This document shows positions 31,538-44,419 of a DNA stretch of 64,000 bases, in pieces. A program made the position numbers and the translations under genes. Numbering within the stretch: the stretch's first letter is position 1; each line of letters opens with the position of its first letter. Under the pieces are notes generated by a model. It was given only the letters and a program-made list of their open reading frames with translations. It had not been told where the DNA came from and did no database searches. Source of the stretch: Rhizopus sp. PT2906. Taxonomy: Eukaryota > Mucoromycota > Mucoromycetes > Mucorales > Rhizopodaceae. The stretch spans positions 1 through 64,000 of the forward strand of contig JAMYHX010000086.1 in NCBI GenBank assembly GCA_025529335.1, written 5' to 3'.

Positions 31538-34500
31538 TTAGTCAACACCCAAAATCTTCTTAAGCTTAACTACTAAAGCCCATTCTTCTTTTGACATATC
31601 ATTTCTGAATGATTCTTTCAAAATATCAATAGATTGACGAGTCACCTTTGAGTAGAACTCATCATTATCGTCAAAGTGACGACCGTATGCCTTGGGTGTC
31701 TCGTAAGATGGGCATTCAATCTTGATAGCAACGCCTGCGCCAGCTTGTCCCTTTCTCACCACTTCAACAGGTTTGTGGTTCTGTTCCATAGATGTAACTT
31801 TACCCAGTGTAATGATTTCTCTAGCTTGTGTCTCTGGATTTGTTTTCACTACACAAATAGGAGTACCAATACGAAGTGAGCCTTCCATAACGTCCACACC
31901 CATGATGATGGGATCACGCTTCATGTAGATAGCACGAGGCACCATCTTCAATACACAAGGGAATACGACTTGGTCAGCTTGATCCTTACGTTTCTGTTCA
32001 GCAATTCGAGCAAAGTGTTCTTGGAAGCGATCGAAGAGATGGTAAATAATATCAGCAGTAAAGACCTTGATACCCAATTCTTCGGCAAGATCTTCGGCAT
32101 CTTTATCAACCTTGACATCGAAACACAGCATCACCGCATACTCTCGTGCCTTTTCCAACATGACACTAGCCTTCACAACATCCTTCTTATGCACAGGACC
32201 AATGTTGATGCCTGACACTGGAATCTTGCTTGTTCTCAAAAATTCTAACAGGGCTTCTAAAGCACCCAACGTAGATGCTTGGACCCAAACACCGTGACCA
32301 GTACGGTCAATGGAGCTCATCAAGTTAGTCAGATCAGACATCACTTCTTCCTTCAAGTCCTCCTCATCATCATCAGGACCAACAACTAACAGACGGGAAC
32401 CAGCAATGGCCTTTTCAAGATCAGGAGCTGCAATCTTGATACCAAGGGCAGCCTTGACGGATTTGTGATGGATATACTGAGACTTGACACGCAGTTCTCT
32501 CATTGGTTGTGGTGTCAGCAGTGCTCGAATCTGGGTGACAATCGGACCATTTAGACCACAGACGACAATACGATCTCCTTCATGCAACCAACCGTTGACA
32601 AGGACAACATCAATCGTTGTACCCAAGCCTTCAATCACCTTGACTTCAAGAACGGTACATTCGAGTTCGGTGACATACATCAGCTTGTCACTCATACGAG
32701 TCTGTGTCAAGTGGATAAGCAAATTGAGCATATCAGGGATACCTTCACCTGTATGAGCAGAGGTAGGAACCAAAGAAACATATTTGGCAAAGTTCTTGTT
32801 TTTGTAGTAAAGTTGAGCATTAAGACCTTGTTCAGCAAAGGCGACAATGGTTTGTTGAACACGCGTTTCAAATTCTTGCTTGACGGAAGGCTTTTGCTTT
32901 TCGAGAGAGTCAAGGAAGGAATTGTCAGGAGTGGCTTCCCATTGGAAGAGACGATCGATCTTGTTCAATGCTACAATGAAGGGAGTCTTACGATCACGAA
33001 GCAAACGAATGGATTCAAGAGTTTGAGGCTCAAGACCGTGCATAATATCTACAACCAGAATGGCAATGTTACAGAGAGAGCTACCTCTGCTTCTCAAATT
33101 GGTGAAAGATTCGTGACCAGGGGTATCAATGACCAAGAGACCAGGAACCTTCATCTTGTCAACACGTTTGTCGCCAAGGACGGCAGTCTTCTTTTCAATA
33201 GCTTCAGCAGGGAAATAAGTGGCACCAATCTGTTGAGTAATACCACCAGCTTCGCCTTCTTGCACATTGGTCTGACGAATCTTATCCAGCAACTTGGTTT
33301 TACCAGTATCTACGTGACCAAGAATGACACAGATAGGTGAACGCAAGTCGTCCTGTGAACGGTTAGCCATGGCCTCCTTTTGGCGTTGAAGACGACGGGC
33401 AGCGGCTTCTTCCTTCTTTTGAAGAGCAAGACGTTGTGTGGCAGTAAGTTGCTCGTCATCAGAACTGCTGTAATCGGAATCATCCTCAGAGTCATAGTCA
33501 GAATCATCTTCTTCAGATTCGCTTTCGGATTCTTCCTTCTTGGTAGCCTTTGCAGGGGCAGCTTTAGCACCAGAAGCAGCTTTAGCAGCGGGTTTAGCAG
33601 CAGGAGCAGGTTTAGCAGGAGCAGGTTTAGCAGCAGAAGTAGGTTTAGCAGGAGCAGCCTTTTCGGCAGTCTTGGCAGGAGCAGCAGGTTTAGCAGCAGG
33701 AGCAGCCTTCTCCTCTTCATCGCTAGAAACATCCCAGTCGCTCTTCAAGTCTTCCTCGCTTTCCTTCTTTGGTGCCTTTTCTTCTTCATCACTGCTGACA
33801 ACTGCATTCTCCCAGTCATCATCATCTTCAGGTTCTTCTTCAGCAGCAGCAGCAGCTTCAGCGGCCTTCTTGGCCTCCTCCTCTTCTTTGCGCTTCTTCT
33901 CTTCTTCCAAGCGTTTTTGTTCAGCCTCTTGCTGTCTACGTTCCTGCTCTTCCTTGCTGATAACCTTCTTCTTACGGTTTCCATATACTGGCTTCTTGGG
34001 CTTTTGATCGTTATCCTCTAAAGCTTGAACACGAACGTGACCAGAGGCAAGCAATTGTTGATGACGGAGTTGTGCCAATCGTTGAGCTTCTTTTTGTGCT
34101 TTCGTCAAGAGTTTACCTTCCTTACGAAGTTGTTCTCTCTTGAGTCTTTCCTTCTCTCTCTTTGCAGCACGAGCTTCTTCACGTTTTCTTTCTTCTTCCT
34201 CGCGCTTTCTTTCTTCTTCTTCAATACGCTTACGCTCTTCCTCTAGACGCTTGCGTTCTGCTTCCTCAGCAGCACGCTGGGCTTCAATCATTTTTCTCAA
34301 AGCAGCAACAGGCGCACCTTTACCCTTCTTGCCCTTGGCTGGTGTAGGTGCGGGCGCAGGAGCGGGCACTTCAACAGGTGCTTCAGGACTTTCAGTTGCA
34401 GCTTCTTTAGCAGCAAGCTTTTTGGCCTTCTTTTCCTTGAGAAGTTGTTTCTTTGATTTAGCTGGAGCTTCGGTTGTCTGTTGGGATTCAGGGGCAGTAG

Positions 34501-35207
34501 GCTCTTCCTTTTTATCATCGAGACCCAAAAGTTTGTTAAACTCGGCTTCTTCAGCTTCTTGTTGCTTTTTCCTTTCGAGGGCAGCCAAACGTTTCGCTTC
34601 CTTTTGCTTTTCCTTCTTTAATCGCTCCTTTTCCTTTTTGGTCAAAATACGGATTTCACCTTCAGGCGCAGCTTGTTCTTCTGCTGCTTCGGCTGCAGGT
34701 TCTGTTTGCTTGTTTGACTTTTTGTTCTTTTTATTCTTCTTGTTGTCATTCACCCAGTCAAATTCATCGATTTCGTCAGCTGGTTCGGCAGCTGGAGCAG
34801 CAGGCTCCTCTACGGCAGGTGCTTTCTGTTCTTCTTCGTCCTCGTCGACCAATTGCTGCTTCTTTTTCTTTTGCTTCTTGACTTTGTTTTTAGCAGCTTT
34901 GTTGACCATGGCCATTAAACTACAAAAAATAAGACTCGATTAGTTAAATCAATGACACATGGCTTTTAATATTACCCATCTTCTTCTTCGTCCTCACCGG
35001 CAAGAACACTGAAAGCCGTAGCTCTTTGAGCAAAGTTTTCTTCTGTTTCGTCAGGAGCCGCTGCGGCACCAGTGGCAACAGCGTCTTCTTCGAAGGCTTC
35101 ATCCCTATTATTTTATAGTGTTCATAACCTTTTTCTCTATTCTCTTTCTTTGACCCTTGACATTACCAGTAATCGTCCTTTCTTTTTCCACCCTTCTTCT
35201 TTCCCAT
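31538..35207 (-). CDS. FUN12: Translation initiation factor eIF5B
   Basis: Exons 35207-35167, 35104-34976 and 34919-31538; 1183 residues, like human eIF5B (about 1220). eIF5B is the GTPase that joins ribosomal subunits at the end of initiation. The N-terminal half (to about residue 570) is Lys/Glu/Ala-rich with long charged helices and acidic Ser clusters. The GTPase follows: GHVDTGKTKLLDKI (G1, near 587), EAGGITQQIGATYF (G2), DTPGHESF (G3), NKIDR (G4) and TSAHTGEG (G5). Domains II-IV follow, ending in the expected ALVVKLKKILGVD. The first exon is only 41 nt (MGKKKGGKRKDDY) and matches the family start. The antisense strand shows several long ORFs, which are codon-bias shadows. Confidence 0.97.
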
Positions 35208-35356
35208 TTTTCAGGTTATATGTTGTATAATAAAAAAGAAAGAAACTCAATGTTTCCTGTAATTTTAAAAAACGTTCATCTAAGCCACTAGAAAAGTCAC
35301 GATTATTTTAGCTTAGATCGAAAACAGACAAACATTTGCATGCAACATACAATTTA

Positions 35357-36868
35357 TTATTTATTTGGCTTTCTGGCCACTTTACCAATCGATGTTGGGT
35401 CAAGTACGATCATTTCAGGCTGTAACTTGTCTAATAATGAGTGTACTTCGGCTTCTTGTCTCTGTTTCTTTGTCTGGTATGGGTTAGCCTCGAGTGAATC
35501 AAAGTTGGCTTCACCAGCACCAGGAATGATGAGATGAGATAAACCCTTTTGGTGACCAATACCCAATATGTCTTCATAGGGTACAAATTTAGAATCAACA
35601 ATAGGCGAGCCTTCTTCGAGATGTGTCATGTAAGGTGTTGTCTGCTTTGTCCTAAAGGCATCCTTCCATACTTGTATCGTCGTATTGAAACCAACACTTA
35701 GTAAGCCTGTGTCTGATATATCTAAGCATGATGCTGTACGAGGCGTAAAGTACTCTTGCACAACACCGTATTTACGAATATCCCAAATCTTGAGCTGACC
35801 ATCAACACCCGCTGTAGCCATATAATATCCTCCTTTATCAACAGCCACAGCTCTCACTGGACCACGATGACAGAGCATCTTGACAAGAGGTTGAACCATT
35901 GTAGGTGACCACATGGTCACTGTACCATTATTATGGCCGAGATGAATGACTGCATTATACTTGTTCTGTGTCATCGTATTACAGGGACCTAAACCCGTTC
36001 GGATCTCCTTAACAACTTGACCAGTGGACGTATCTTGGTACTTTAAGAATCCAGTACTGCCAGTCGACACCAGTAAAAAGTGATAGGGTAAGAATTCTAG
36101 TCGATCCACATTCACATGGTTCTTTAGACGATGAATTTCTAAGCCAGTTTTATCGTATATGTAGACGTATTTCTTTTGTGCTACTGCGAGCATTTGTTCA
36201 TTGTGAAGCCAGCTAGAATGATGATCAGCGACTGGTTTTTTTTTGTATATGAATAACGATTCAACTTACGTGACATCACGCACAGTTTCGTTAACATTAA
36301 TTTCAAAATGAAGATTTCCTGATTGCCAATCGAATGCAGCTATATGACCTTTATGCCCTCCTATCAGCAAGTGACGGCCATTGCGAGTATAGTCAACCCT
36401 ATATGGACCAAATGTGGGTAGATCTAAGGAAAACATCTATAATGAACACTAAGTTGATCCATTCGTAAAAAAATTAAATAACATTACCTTGCTAGCTGTA
36501 TTGACATCCACTGCTTGTTTGAGTTTATCTTGTGTATAATAATGTGTATTTTCTATGCCTTCTGCTTCCAAGTAACCTACATCCTCATGCAACAACATCT
36601 CTGCTCTGGCTGCTGCTTTAGCTGCTTCCCGAGCTTGAATATCTTGTTTTATTAATTTGGTTCTTAACTTCTTGTCTTTTATTTTCTATAAATAGGCGTT
36701 TAGTCGATATTTATTAATACTATTATGTACCTTGAAGCTTTTGCTGGGTTCTATGCGTAAATACTTCTCTTCATTAGGCACATATTCATCTTCTGTGCTT
36801 GGAAGGGGAACCTTCTTGCTCTTTGGTTTATGCTGTTTCTTATTTTCACGCTGTGTTGTCTTGGGCAT
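35357..36868 (-). CDS. UTP7: U3 snoRNP/SSU-processome WD40 protein Utp7 (WDR46)
   Basis: Exons 36868-36731, 36685-36488, 36436-36270 and 36212-35357; 452 residues. Utp7 is part of the small-subunit processome that cleaves pre-18S rRNA. The basic N-terminus is followed by a helical region (LLHEDVGYLEAEG). A WD40 propeller then runs (GRHLLIGGHKGHIAAFDW, GPVRAVAVDKGGYYMATAG, DGQLKIWDIRKYG). The C-terminal BING4CT region holds GHQKGLSHLIIPGAGEANFD and NPYQTKKQRQEAEVHSLLDK, which is diagnostic. It lies 149 bp downstream of eIF5B's start, tandem on the same strand. It is shorter than yeast Utp7 (554), mainly at the N-terminus. Confidence 0.95.
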
Positions 36869-37087
36869 TCTATGCTGCTTTTTTAAAAAGAGAAAAAAGA
36901 GTAGGCTTCATTTGATATAAAATATCCAGAAAGATAAAACATGGTCACGAATAAGCCACAGTTCAAGACTGCTGCATTACCAAATCAAGAGATAAACCAC
37001 TGCATTTCTTGTAAATTGATTTTCATTATAAGATTCTTTTATGTATAAATGATATATTATTGTTATAAAAACACTCAATAAAAAGAA

Positions 37088-37160
37088 AGAGAGAGAGAGA
37101 GAGAGAGAAAGTGGGGGAATACAGATACATTTATGTATAGATGAGAATAACTTTTTTTTT

Positions 37161-37191
<31 letters not shown>
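37088..37191. repeat. (GA)n and (CT)n microsatellites in inverted arrangement
   Basis: A GA run (about 37088-37109) is followed 55 bp later by a CT run (about 37164-37191). The two are complementary and could pair as a stem. They sit between the 5' end of UTP7 and the 3' end of the WNK gene (both minus). Confidence 0.85.
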
Positions 37192-37196
<5 letters not shown>

Positions 37197-37201
37197 TCTT
37201 T

Positions 37202-39162
37202 TTAGATATATTGATCTTGTTCATCAATAGGTGTGTTTGTTCCACTTGAGGTCGCTCTTGACCTTTGAGCTACTTGCTTTTTACCAGCAAGCATATTTTT
37301 GAGAGCACGTTGAGCAAATACGGTTAAGCCTATACCAGCCCAGTCCTCATCATGAAGATCACGTAGGTCACCAACGGTCATGATATCCTGCTCATGGAGT
37401 TTGTGTACCCATTCAAGCGCCTTGTTCTTGTTTCGATTAGAAGCTGCTGCTGTTTCTAATACAAATCTTTCTATACTTGTATCATTTGGATATTCAACTA
37501 ATCAAAAAAAGTTAATAAAGATACCAAACTATGGTTGCAAGACTTACCAGCCGAATCGAACGTAGTTAGATTATCTTCATTAGCAGTTTCATGATCGGTT
37601 AGGTCTGTATCCAGTAAAGAGGACATAGGAGATTCAAGAACGGATAGTTTAGCCTGTTCGAGGGCATTTATCGTGTCTCTATAACGTTCTTCGGCCAACT
37701 GTGTACGCTGTTCTAGTGAATCAAACTTCTTTTCAGCATCAAGAATTTTATCCCTTGCTGCTCTGAGCTCGCGCTTAGCCCGCTCAAGCTCAGATCGGAT
37801 ATCGTTTTCTCTTCGCCAGACTGTCCGATCATCCTCGACTTTTTCTGCGGTTTGCTGTTTGGTCAAGTCTCGAAGCAGACGATTGATGTCACCCGTGATC
37901 AGCTGTTGATACCTCTCAGGCAATACTTGCTCTTCAATCATTTCTGCAACCACGTCTTCTGCGGTATCCGTGTCCGCATTGAACTCAAACTTGACCGAGA
38001 GCTTATCGGTACCCTTGAAAACAACTTGTAAGGTAAGCTGTTTCATGGACATGTCTGAGGCAAGCAGTACGACTTCAGGTTCAACCGCAAGAAAGGAGTG
38101 CTCCAGAATCTCTTGAGCTGACATACGCTCATTTTCTGGAGCCAAACAGTTATTGATCAGTGAAAGCACCTCGGGATCCTGCACTCTGGACAAGCACTCT
38201 GGACGAATATTCTGGGTCACTTTTTTGAACACTTGAGCTGCATTCGTACATTCATTATAAGGGTATTCGCCCGTCACCATTTCGAGCAAACACATACCAA
38301 AGGCGTAGATGTCAACCTTTTCACTGTATCCTTTTTCCTCATACATTTCCGGTGCCATGAATTCAGGGGTACCGATCACTGTGTATTTCTTGTCGATTTT
38401 CATTTCAGCTGTACCCATATCACCAATCTTGATCTCGCCATGGGCGCCGTTGATGAAGATGTTATCACACTTGATGTCGCGATGAATGATGGTCGGGTTA
38501 TGAGAATGCAGATAGACGAGACCTTTGAGGATTTGTCTGCACCATCGTTTGACGATCTTTATGTTGGGTAAATTTAGTTTACGGATATACTCGCGTAGTG
38601 TACCAGAGGTCATTAGTTCTGTGATGAATACAAATTCAGTGTCGGTATACCACGCCTCATGAAAGGTGATGATGTTTGGGTGTCGAACTGATTTTAAGAT
38701 TTCGATCTCATGGCCCAAAGCTTTCACTTCTTGTCTGGTTACCTGCAAGACATATTAGATCTCTTTTATAACACATGTTTCATTGTTTACCTGTAATACG
38801 TTCCAAGCGACTTCGTATCCTTCTTCTCTATCGATTGCTTTATAAACCACTTTATAAGCTCCTTTACCCAAAAAGGTATTCAATTTAGCAAATCTTCCAT
38901 TATTTGAAACTTCAATGATTCGTTCAGCATCTGGTCTGTCCATTTCCGTATTTGGATTCATCCACACTCCCCCAAAGGGTTCCATCAAGGGTGTTCGTTC
39001 ATATTCTGGAAATTGTGCGGCCAGCTGTCTGACGAGAGATATTGAACTCGATGTGGTGTTTTTGGTGACTGAATCTGTAGAAGATGGACTGTATATGCCT
39101 GAATCTATAGAGTCTTCACTTGTTGACTTGGGTAAATAAACTTTGTTTTCTATAGTTGCCAT
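37202..39162 (-). CDS. WNK-type (with-no-lysine) serine/threonine kinase with OSR1-C-like and SAM-like regions
   Basis: Exons 39162-38791, 38742-37548 and 37497-37202; 620 residues. The kinase domain (about 85-355) has GKGAYKVVYKA, where the Lys in strand 2 replaces the usual one. The normal VAIK Lys position reads VAWN, the WNK hallmark. Further signatures are HPNIITFHEAW, IIHRDIKCDNIFI, GDMGTAEM in place of DFG, and the WNK activation segment VIGTPEFMAPEMYEE. C-terminal to it, LSVKFEFNADTDTAEDVVAEMI resembles the OSR1-C/WNK autoinhibitory domain. A coiled coil (about 425-490) follows, then a SAM-like helical segment (DIMTVGDLRDLHDEDW) near the end. In animals WNKs sense chloride and osmotic stress; in fungi the role is unknown. 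Its 5' region is shared with CNOT9 (divergent, 580 bp). Confidence 0.93.
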
Positions 39163-39742
39163 GACAACAGTTTATATTTAGGGTGGTTGTTAAAATAAAT
39201 AAAAGGAATATACAAAAAAGAGAGTATGTAAAAAAAGTTACCAACCCCACATTACTATAAAGTGGGAAGTATAAGTAAATAAGTAAGATGTATAGTTAAA
39301 GAAATAATTAAAAGGGAATATAAAGAAAACAAAGAGAATAAAGAAAGAAAGAGAAAGAAAGGAAGTATAAATAAATATAGAAAAACACACAGAGAGAAAG
39401 AGAGGGAGAGAGAGAAAGAAACCAGAAAAAAAAATTTTGTTTATGAAAAAGTCAGTTCAGCCTAGTTTGAGACACTCAGAATAAGGAAACCATGCACTCT
39501 TCTTTCTTTACATATTAAAGACAGCAATTATTTTAAAATAGCGTCTTCCTTCTCCTTATATCTTCCTCTTTTCTCTTTTTTTTTTTCTTATCCCCTGCTT
39601 TCCTTATTTCCCTTCTTTCATCAAGTTTAGATCTAAGTCACGTGATAGCTTCACCTACAAAAATAATTTTTGGAACTAAACTTTTTCGATTCTTTTTTCC
39701 CTTTTAAAACAATATTCCTTTATTATTTTTATATAATTAGAA
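39163..39742. other. Divergent promoter region between WNK and CNOT9 genes
   Basis: Long A/G-rich purine tracts (about 39300-39430) and T/C-rich tracts (about 39540-39620) dominate, with no ORF. Such tracts are common in fungal promoters. No specific factor site can be claimed. Confidence 0.5.
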
Positions 39743-41141
39743 ATGCATCCCAACTCACACCTCCATCAGTATATTCAACAGTCATCCTTAGCCAATGCAG
39801 CAGCCGCAGCAGCTGTTAATCCACTGTCAGCGTCACTTCCTAATAACGCGCTGTCTCAGCATTTTCCTGCTATGCGGTCAACTAATGGAGCCAGCGCTGA
39901 TCCCTATGTCTTTGCACAAATGCTGGGCAATCCTTCTCAAGCTATGCCTCTTTATAATATTCAGCAGCAACAACAAGAAGCTGCTGCTGCTGCTCACGCT
40001 CATGCTCACGCTGCTGCTCAACAACAGCAACATAAACTAGCTCACTTGGACGAAGAAAAAATTTATGGTCTTGTCTTGGAATTACTCAATCCTTCGACAA
40101 GAGAACAAGCTTTATTGGACCTAAGTAAGAAGAGAGAACAGTTTGAAGATTTGGCCCTTGTATTGTGGTATTCATATGGTACAGCCTTGATTTTTTTAAG
40201 GAGGATTAGATTACGTTGCTTATACATGTATTTGCGTAGGTGTTATTCCTGTTTTACTTCAAGAAATCATCACAGTCTATCCACTGTTAAACCCACCTAC
40301 GCTCAGTGGCGGAGCTTCCAACCGAGTTTGTAATGCGCTTGCTTTACTTCAGTGTGTAGCAAATCATAATGAAACACGCAGTTTATTCCTTCAAGGTATT
40401 TATAAATATATTATTCATGTACAATTCAAACTAATATCAATATAGCTCATATTCCACTCTATCTTTATCCCTTTTTAAACACAACAAGCAAAACTCGACC
40501 TTTTGAATACCTTCGATTGACCAGCCTTGGCGTGATTGGTGCTTTAGTCAAGGTAATCTTATTGTTATGAGTAAAAAAAAGTGGGGCAAATAGTAAAACA
40601 ATACTTTATAGAATGATAATCCAGAGGTCATCAGCTTCTTACTGTCAACTGAAATTATTCCTCTTTGTCTTCGTATTATGGAATCAGGCAGTGAGCTATC
40701 AAAAACAGTTGCTATTTTTGTTGTTCAAAAGATTCTTTTGGATGAGACTGGTTTGGTAAGTAGTGTGATTATGTGACATCAACAAATGCTTATTGTCTAT
40801 AGTATTATATTTGTCAAACGTATGAGAGATTTTATGCAGTAGCTACCGTATTGCACAATATGGTGAATCAATTAGTAGAAACGCAAGCTATGCGTCTCTT
40901 GAAGCACGTCATTCGTTGCTATTTACGGTTATCTGAAAATCCAAGGTAAAAAAAAAAAAAAAAAAAAAAAAATAGATTGTGATACTTATTTTATGTAATA
41001 TATAGAGCACGTGAGGCACTACGCCAATGCCTTCCTGAACCACTTCGTGACTCAACCTTTCATCAAGCTTTGAAGGATGATATTGCCACCAAAAGATGTC
41101 TAGCACAATTACTGTTGAACCTTTCTGATGGTATCAATTGA
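39743..41141 (+). CDS. CAF40: CCR4-NOT complex subunit CNOT9/Caf40 (Rcd1)
   Basis: Exons 39743-40178, 40240-40395, 40446-40552, 40612-40755, 40803-40945 and 41006-41141; 373 residues. CNOT9 is the armadillo-repeat subunit of the CCR4-NOT deadenylase; in animals it binds Trp-containing silencing proteins. The conserved core starts at KIYGLVLELLNPSTREQALLDL and continues through VYPLLNPPTLS, SNRVCNALALLQCVA, HIPLYLYPFLNT, RPFEYLRLTSLGVIGALVK, FVVQKILLDETGL and the C-terminal REALRQCLPE. The first 110 residues are low-complexity: Ala, Gln and His runs. The last intron carries about 25 consecutive A after its GT donor. Apart from the low-complexity N-terminus it is a standard orthologue. Confidence 0.97.
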
Positions 41142-42248
41142 GTCAATCAAGGACAGTAATGCGTAATTTCTTTGGCTGGATCCTATCGACTTTAATGTAG
41201 TAGAATGTAAATGTCTTGATCTCTTTATTCTTTTTGCTATATCCCCCTTTTTCGAATTCTATATACATTTTTCTTTTTTGTTCATAAAAAAAAAGAACTA
41301 ATTTGCATATAAATACAATACTCACCCCCTACACACACCCATTACTTACATATATACATTGTTGCTTTATAATATAAAAAATAAAAAGTTTTGTGATAAA
41401 TCATATATTGTTATTCTCATTACTATGACAACCACCATGGTTACTGATGTCTTTAATGATATTAAGCCGCATATAATATTGTTCTCTTTCCTTTCTCAAT
41501 CAAGAGCCTCAATTGTAGTCATCGACTTTTTGCTCCTTTTATAAATACAAACATCCATTCAACAGTGCAGTATCCTTTAGGCTCTGAAGTAAACACCTGG
41601 GCAGTTAATGTTGATCAATAAAACTGATGCGTTTACACCTTTAAATTTGATGCTTGCTTTCTCTTTTTTTTTATATATAGAATCAACCACAACAAGGCTC
41701 GATCTTTTGGAGAATATAATAGATAGTTTGATGAAAGTCTCCTATACAACTCTGCTTCAGATGAACTGTGACATCATTACAGCTACCATCGTTCCAAGAT
41801 AGTTTCCATTATTGTCCTTTAACTTCATTCGGTCAGTCTTTTATTATTGCGAATTTTTTGTAACTGCTTTGTGATAAGGATTGATCAATGGAAGTGGAAG
41901 CTTTGTTTGCCTCCCAGTTTTGGTTGTTGCAGCTTGTATAAGATAAAAATGACTGTGGCAAATGGTACGAATCAGCCACTTTGTATTTGTGGTGTACCAT
42001 CGACTGACATTTTCGAAAAGACTGCGATAGCACGACCAAGGCATCCGCTGCAATCTGTGGGTGATAAATGACGTTGAAGCAATAAACTAGAGGACATGGA
42101 GATAGGTTACATGACAAGCCTTTTTCAAGGCTATCGCTATCATCGATTCTGTTTGCATATAGTGTATTGTTGTATTTTATAAATGTTTGCAGTATCTGCG
42201 CTTTTACTTCTTGCCATCTGCTTTGATCATTGAAAACGGCCATGCTGG
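41142..42248. other. Intergenic/relic DNA with one unsupported minus ORF
   Basis: After the CNOT9 3' end I see no recognisable gene. A minus ORF at 41833-42243 (136 codons, TTG or internal start) has no known motif and abuts the recombinase fragment on the other strand, so it may be part of the same decayed element. No RNA gene seen. Confidence 0.4.
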
Positions 42249-42761
42249 TTGCTCGAAAGCCACAGTTTCCATTTTTATCAGGGCTGTAAACACACGCCCC
42301 CTTTTCTTCATCATATCAATTTGCAGTCAGCAGACACCAACAATGGCTTCCAACAGACATTTCAAGTGGTCTCCCCAAAAGAAACTCGTGACTATCGTCG
42401 TATCATCAAACCTTTTATAATCTTTACGAACCAAGACTGTTATCTTTATCCTGTTAGAGCATTCATAGTTCTTAGATATCATCCCTCATTATCACACCTT
42501 TCCACTCGTTCTTCGCTTTTTGTGAATTCAAGGTGTCCACAAGAGCCTTTAGCCACGTTAACAATCTCTACATGTCTCCACAACACGATTAGAATTTCCA
42601 CGGAAGAGCGAAACGTAAGCGTCAGAACCATTGCATCCTCATTAGCCCTATGCCATGGTATTCCAAAAGAAGACAGTGTTATTCTTGGAAATTGGACAAA
42701 TTCCCCGACTTTTGAAAACCACTATCGACGAGAACATATGCCATGCTTCAATTTCACATAG
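42249..42761 (+). pseudogene. C-terminal fragment of a tyrosine recombinase (DIRS/Crypton-like)
   Basis: A 170-codon frame without an ATG at its head. It shows the C-terminal half of a tyrosine recombinase: a KETRDYRRIIKPF strand, the LYPVRAFIVL segment, then SVRTIASSLALCHGIP (catalytic Arg with the S-x-R-x-x-A-S pattern), VILGNWTNS, and the Tyr in FENHYRREH. The N-terminal half with the first catalytic Arg is not visible, so this is a fragment. It is not a copy of the recombinase at 2.5-3.9 kb; the residues differ widely. Assignment rests on motif order alone. Confidence 0.55.
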
Positions 42762-44419
42762 ATATTATTATCAACAAGTTTATCAACATCAATGCAAGAC
42801 GAACGAATAGATGTCGATATGGATGACCAAGAAGAAGACATATTCTTTGACGCGATACAAGGACGATCTAGACGCTCGCTCTGAAGCAGCACATATCCTT
42901 CCTTGTTGGCTCTATCCGACTGTCTCATAAAATTCTCCAGAGGATTCATTCGACGGAGAATTGTTCAATAGACCAGATATGTAAGAAGAAGAATTTCTAT
43001 TAGTTCTTTCAACTCTTATGAAATGATTTGTCTTCAACAGGTCCTTTCTCAAATAGTCGATCTGGAAAGCTAACTGGAACCTGGTTACTCTTGAACCATT
43101 CATTCATTTCACACATAAGCACACAAATAGAAACATTTACAAAAGCGAACTCTTCGCTGAAACAATAATTGGCCAATTTCCTATCTTCTTTCTGCCACTT
43201 CATTATTCTAGTTTGACTTCTGGAATGTGTAACTTCAATCAGGATGCATAAATAAATAAAACATTTAATAGGTGGTATTCGTTGTGGCCCCACCTTCACC
43301 AAGTATTTTCGACCAATAAACTGCAGACAGCATTGTCCTTTCTTTTCATATACGTTACCTAGAGCTCGTGTAGATTATTATTTTTGCTTTGGTTCAAATA
43401 AGTTTATATGCTTTTTCACCATTTTAACTCGACTTAAAACAGCATCTCGAATTTTTTATTTTAATTATTTTCTAGTCCCAAAAGTAGTGAGCCTTTCTAA
43501 TAAGCAGTACTGAGCTCTACTTAATACAAAAGCGTTTTTTATTGGGGATTTAGTGTCAATAAAGCTCCCTGAATCCATTTCTTACATGACTTGAACCAAT
43601 TAGTGAGGAAAAAGATAGATGTTATTTCTCAAGAGAATCAAAAGGAATCTAAAATTTATCGTTCAGTTCATGCACCTCGGAGCATAGGTGTATACACAAG
43701 TGTACAAGGGAAATAATAAGGTATCAATTAGAGCCGTTTTTTATCTCTCTCTTTCTTCCTCAATATTAATAATTTCTAGGAGATGAACTCACTATTCACT
43801 CCAATGCTTATATGTGTCAAGATTTTATGCGTAAATTTCACCGCGGGAAGTGAAGTGTAAAAATATTGAAAAATATGTGATTTCTGTGTAAAATAGATTG
43901 CTTATATTTTTACATGGAAGCAAATATTCTATGGTTTTCCATAAGAATTCGAAATACATGTTACTTTAATGTAATTTGAACGTGAATTTTGGATTTTATG
44001 GAAATCTGATGTGACAAACGAAATGAAATAAACTTTGGGACAATTTTTAATTTTATGTATCATTAACAAGATTCCCAGGACACATAAAAGGAGCCACTTT
44101 CAAGAATGGACGGAACAATGATGGCATAGCCAAAAATGTCTTCTGTGTTTATGATTCTAGTAGAGCCACTGGCTGAAAGTGGCAGCGCCGTAACAATAAC
44201 GCCACTATTGTCGTCTGACGGAAGCAAGCGTGAATCAATAATACCAGCATTGGCATATATTGCCGGATTTTGTCACAAATAACGCAATTAATTTGATCAT
44301 TCTCAATTCGGCATCTTCCTTATAGACGGCCCTCGTATCTTTTTATCGATGAAGCTTGATTTCTTGCCCATTTATAGACGAAAAATAAGATGGCAAGAGG
44401 CAGAACTCATCATTTAAGC
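42762..44419. other. Non-coding/relic DNA
   Basis: Several short minus ORFs (for example 42722-42949 and 43009-43302) have no recognisable motif. The stretch lies between two transposon remnants and is probably decayed mobile DNA. No tRNA or rRNA seen. Confidence 0.4.

Noticed and set aside
32582..33340. 252-codon plus ORF
   Set aside because: Antisense to the eIF5B GTPase domain; a codon-bias shadow.
33380..34943. Long plus-strand ORFs (213 and 267 codons) opposite eIF5B
   Set aside because: They are antisense shadows of the Lys/Glu/Ala-rich eIF5B N-terminus; their Ser/Phe/Leu composition is the complement of those codons and no domain is seen.
37084..37192. Possible CRISPR-like or satellite array
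   Set aside because: Only dinucleotide microsatellites; no spaced unique units.
41833..42243. 136-codon minus ORF
   Set aside because: No motif recognised and embedded in transposon relic DNA; kept only as a note in the region description.
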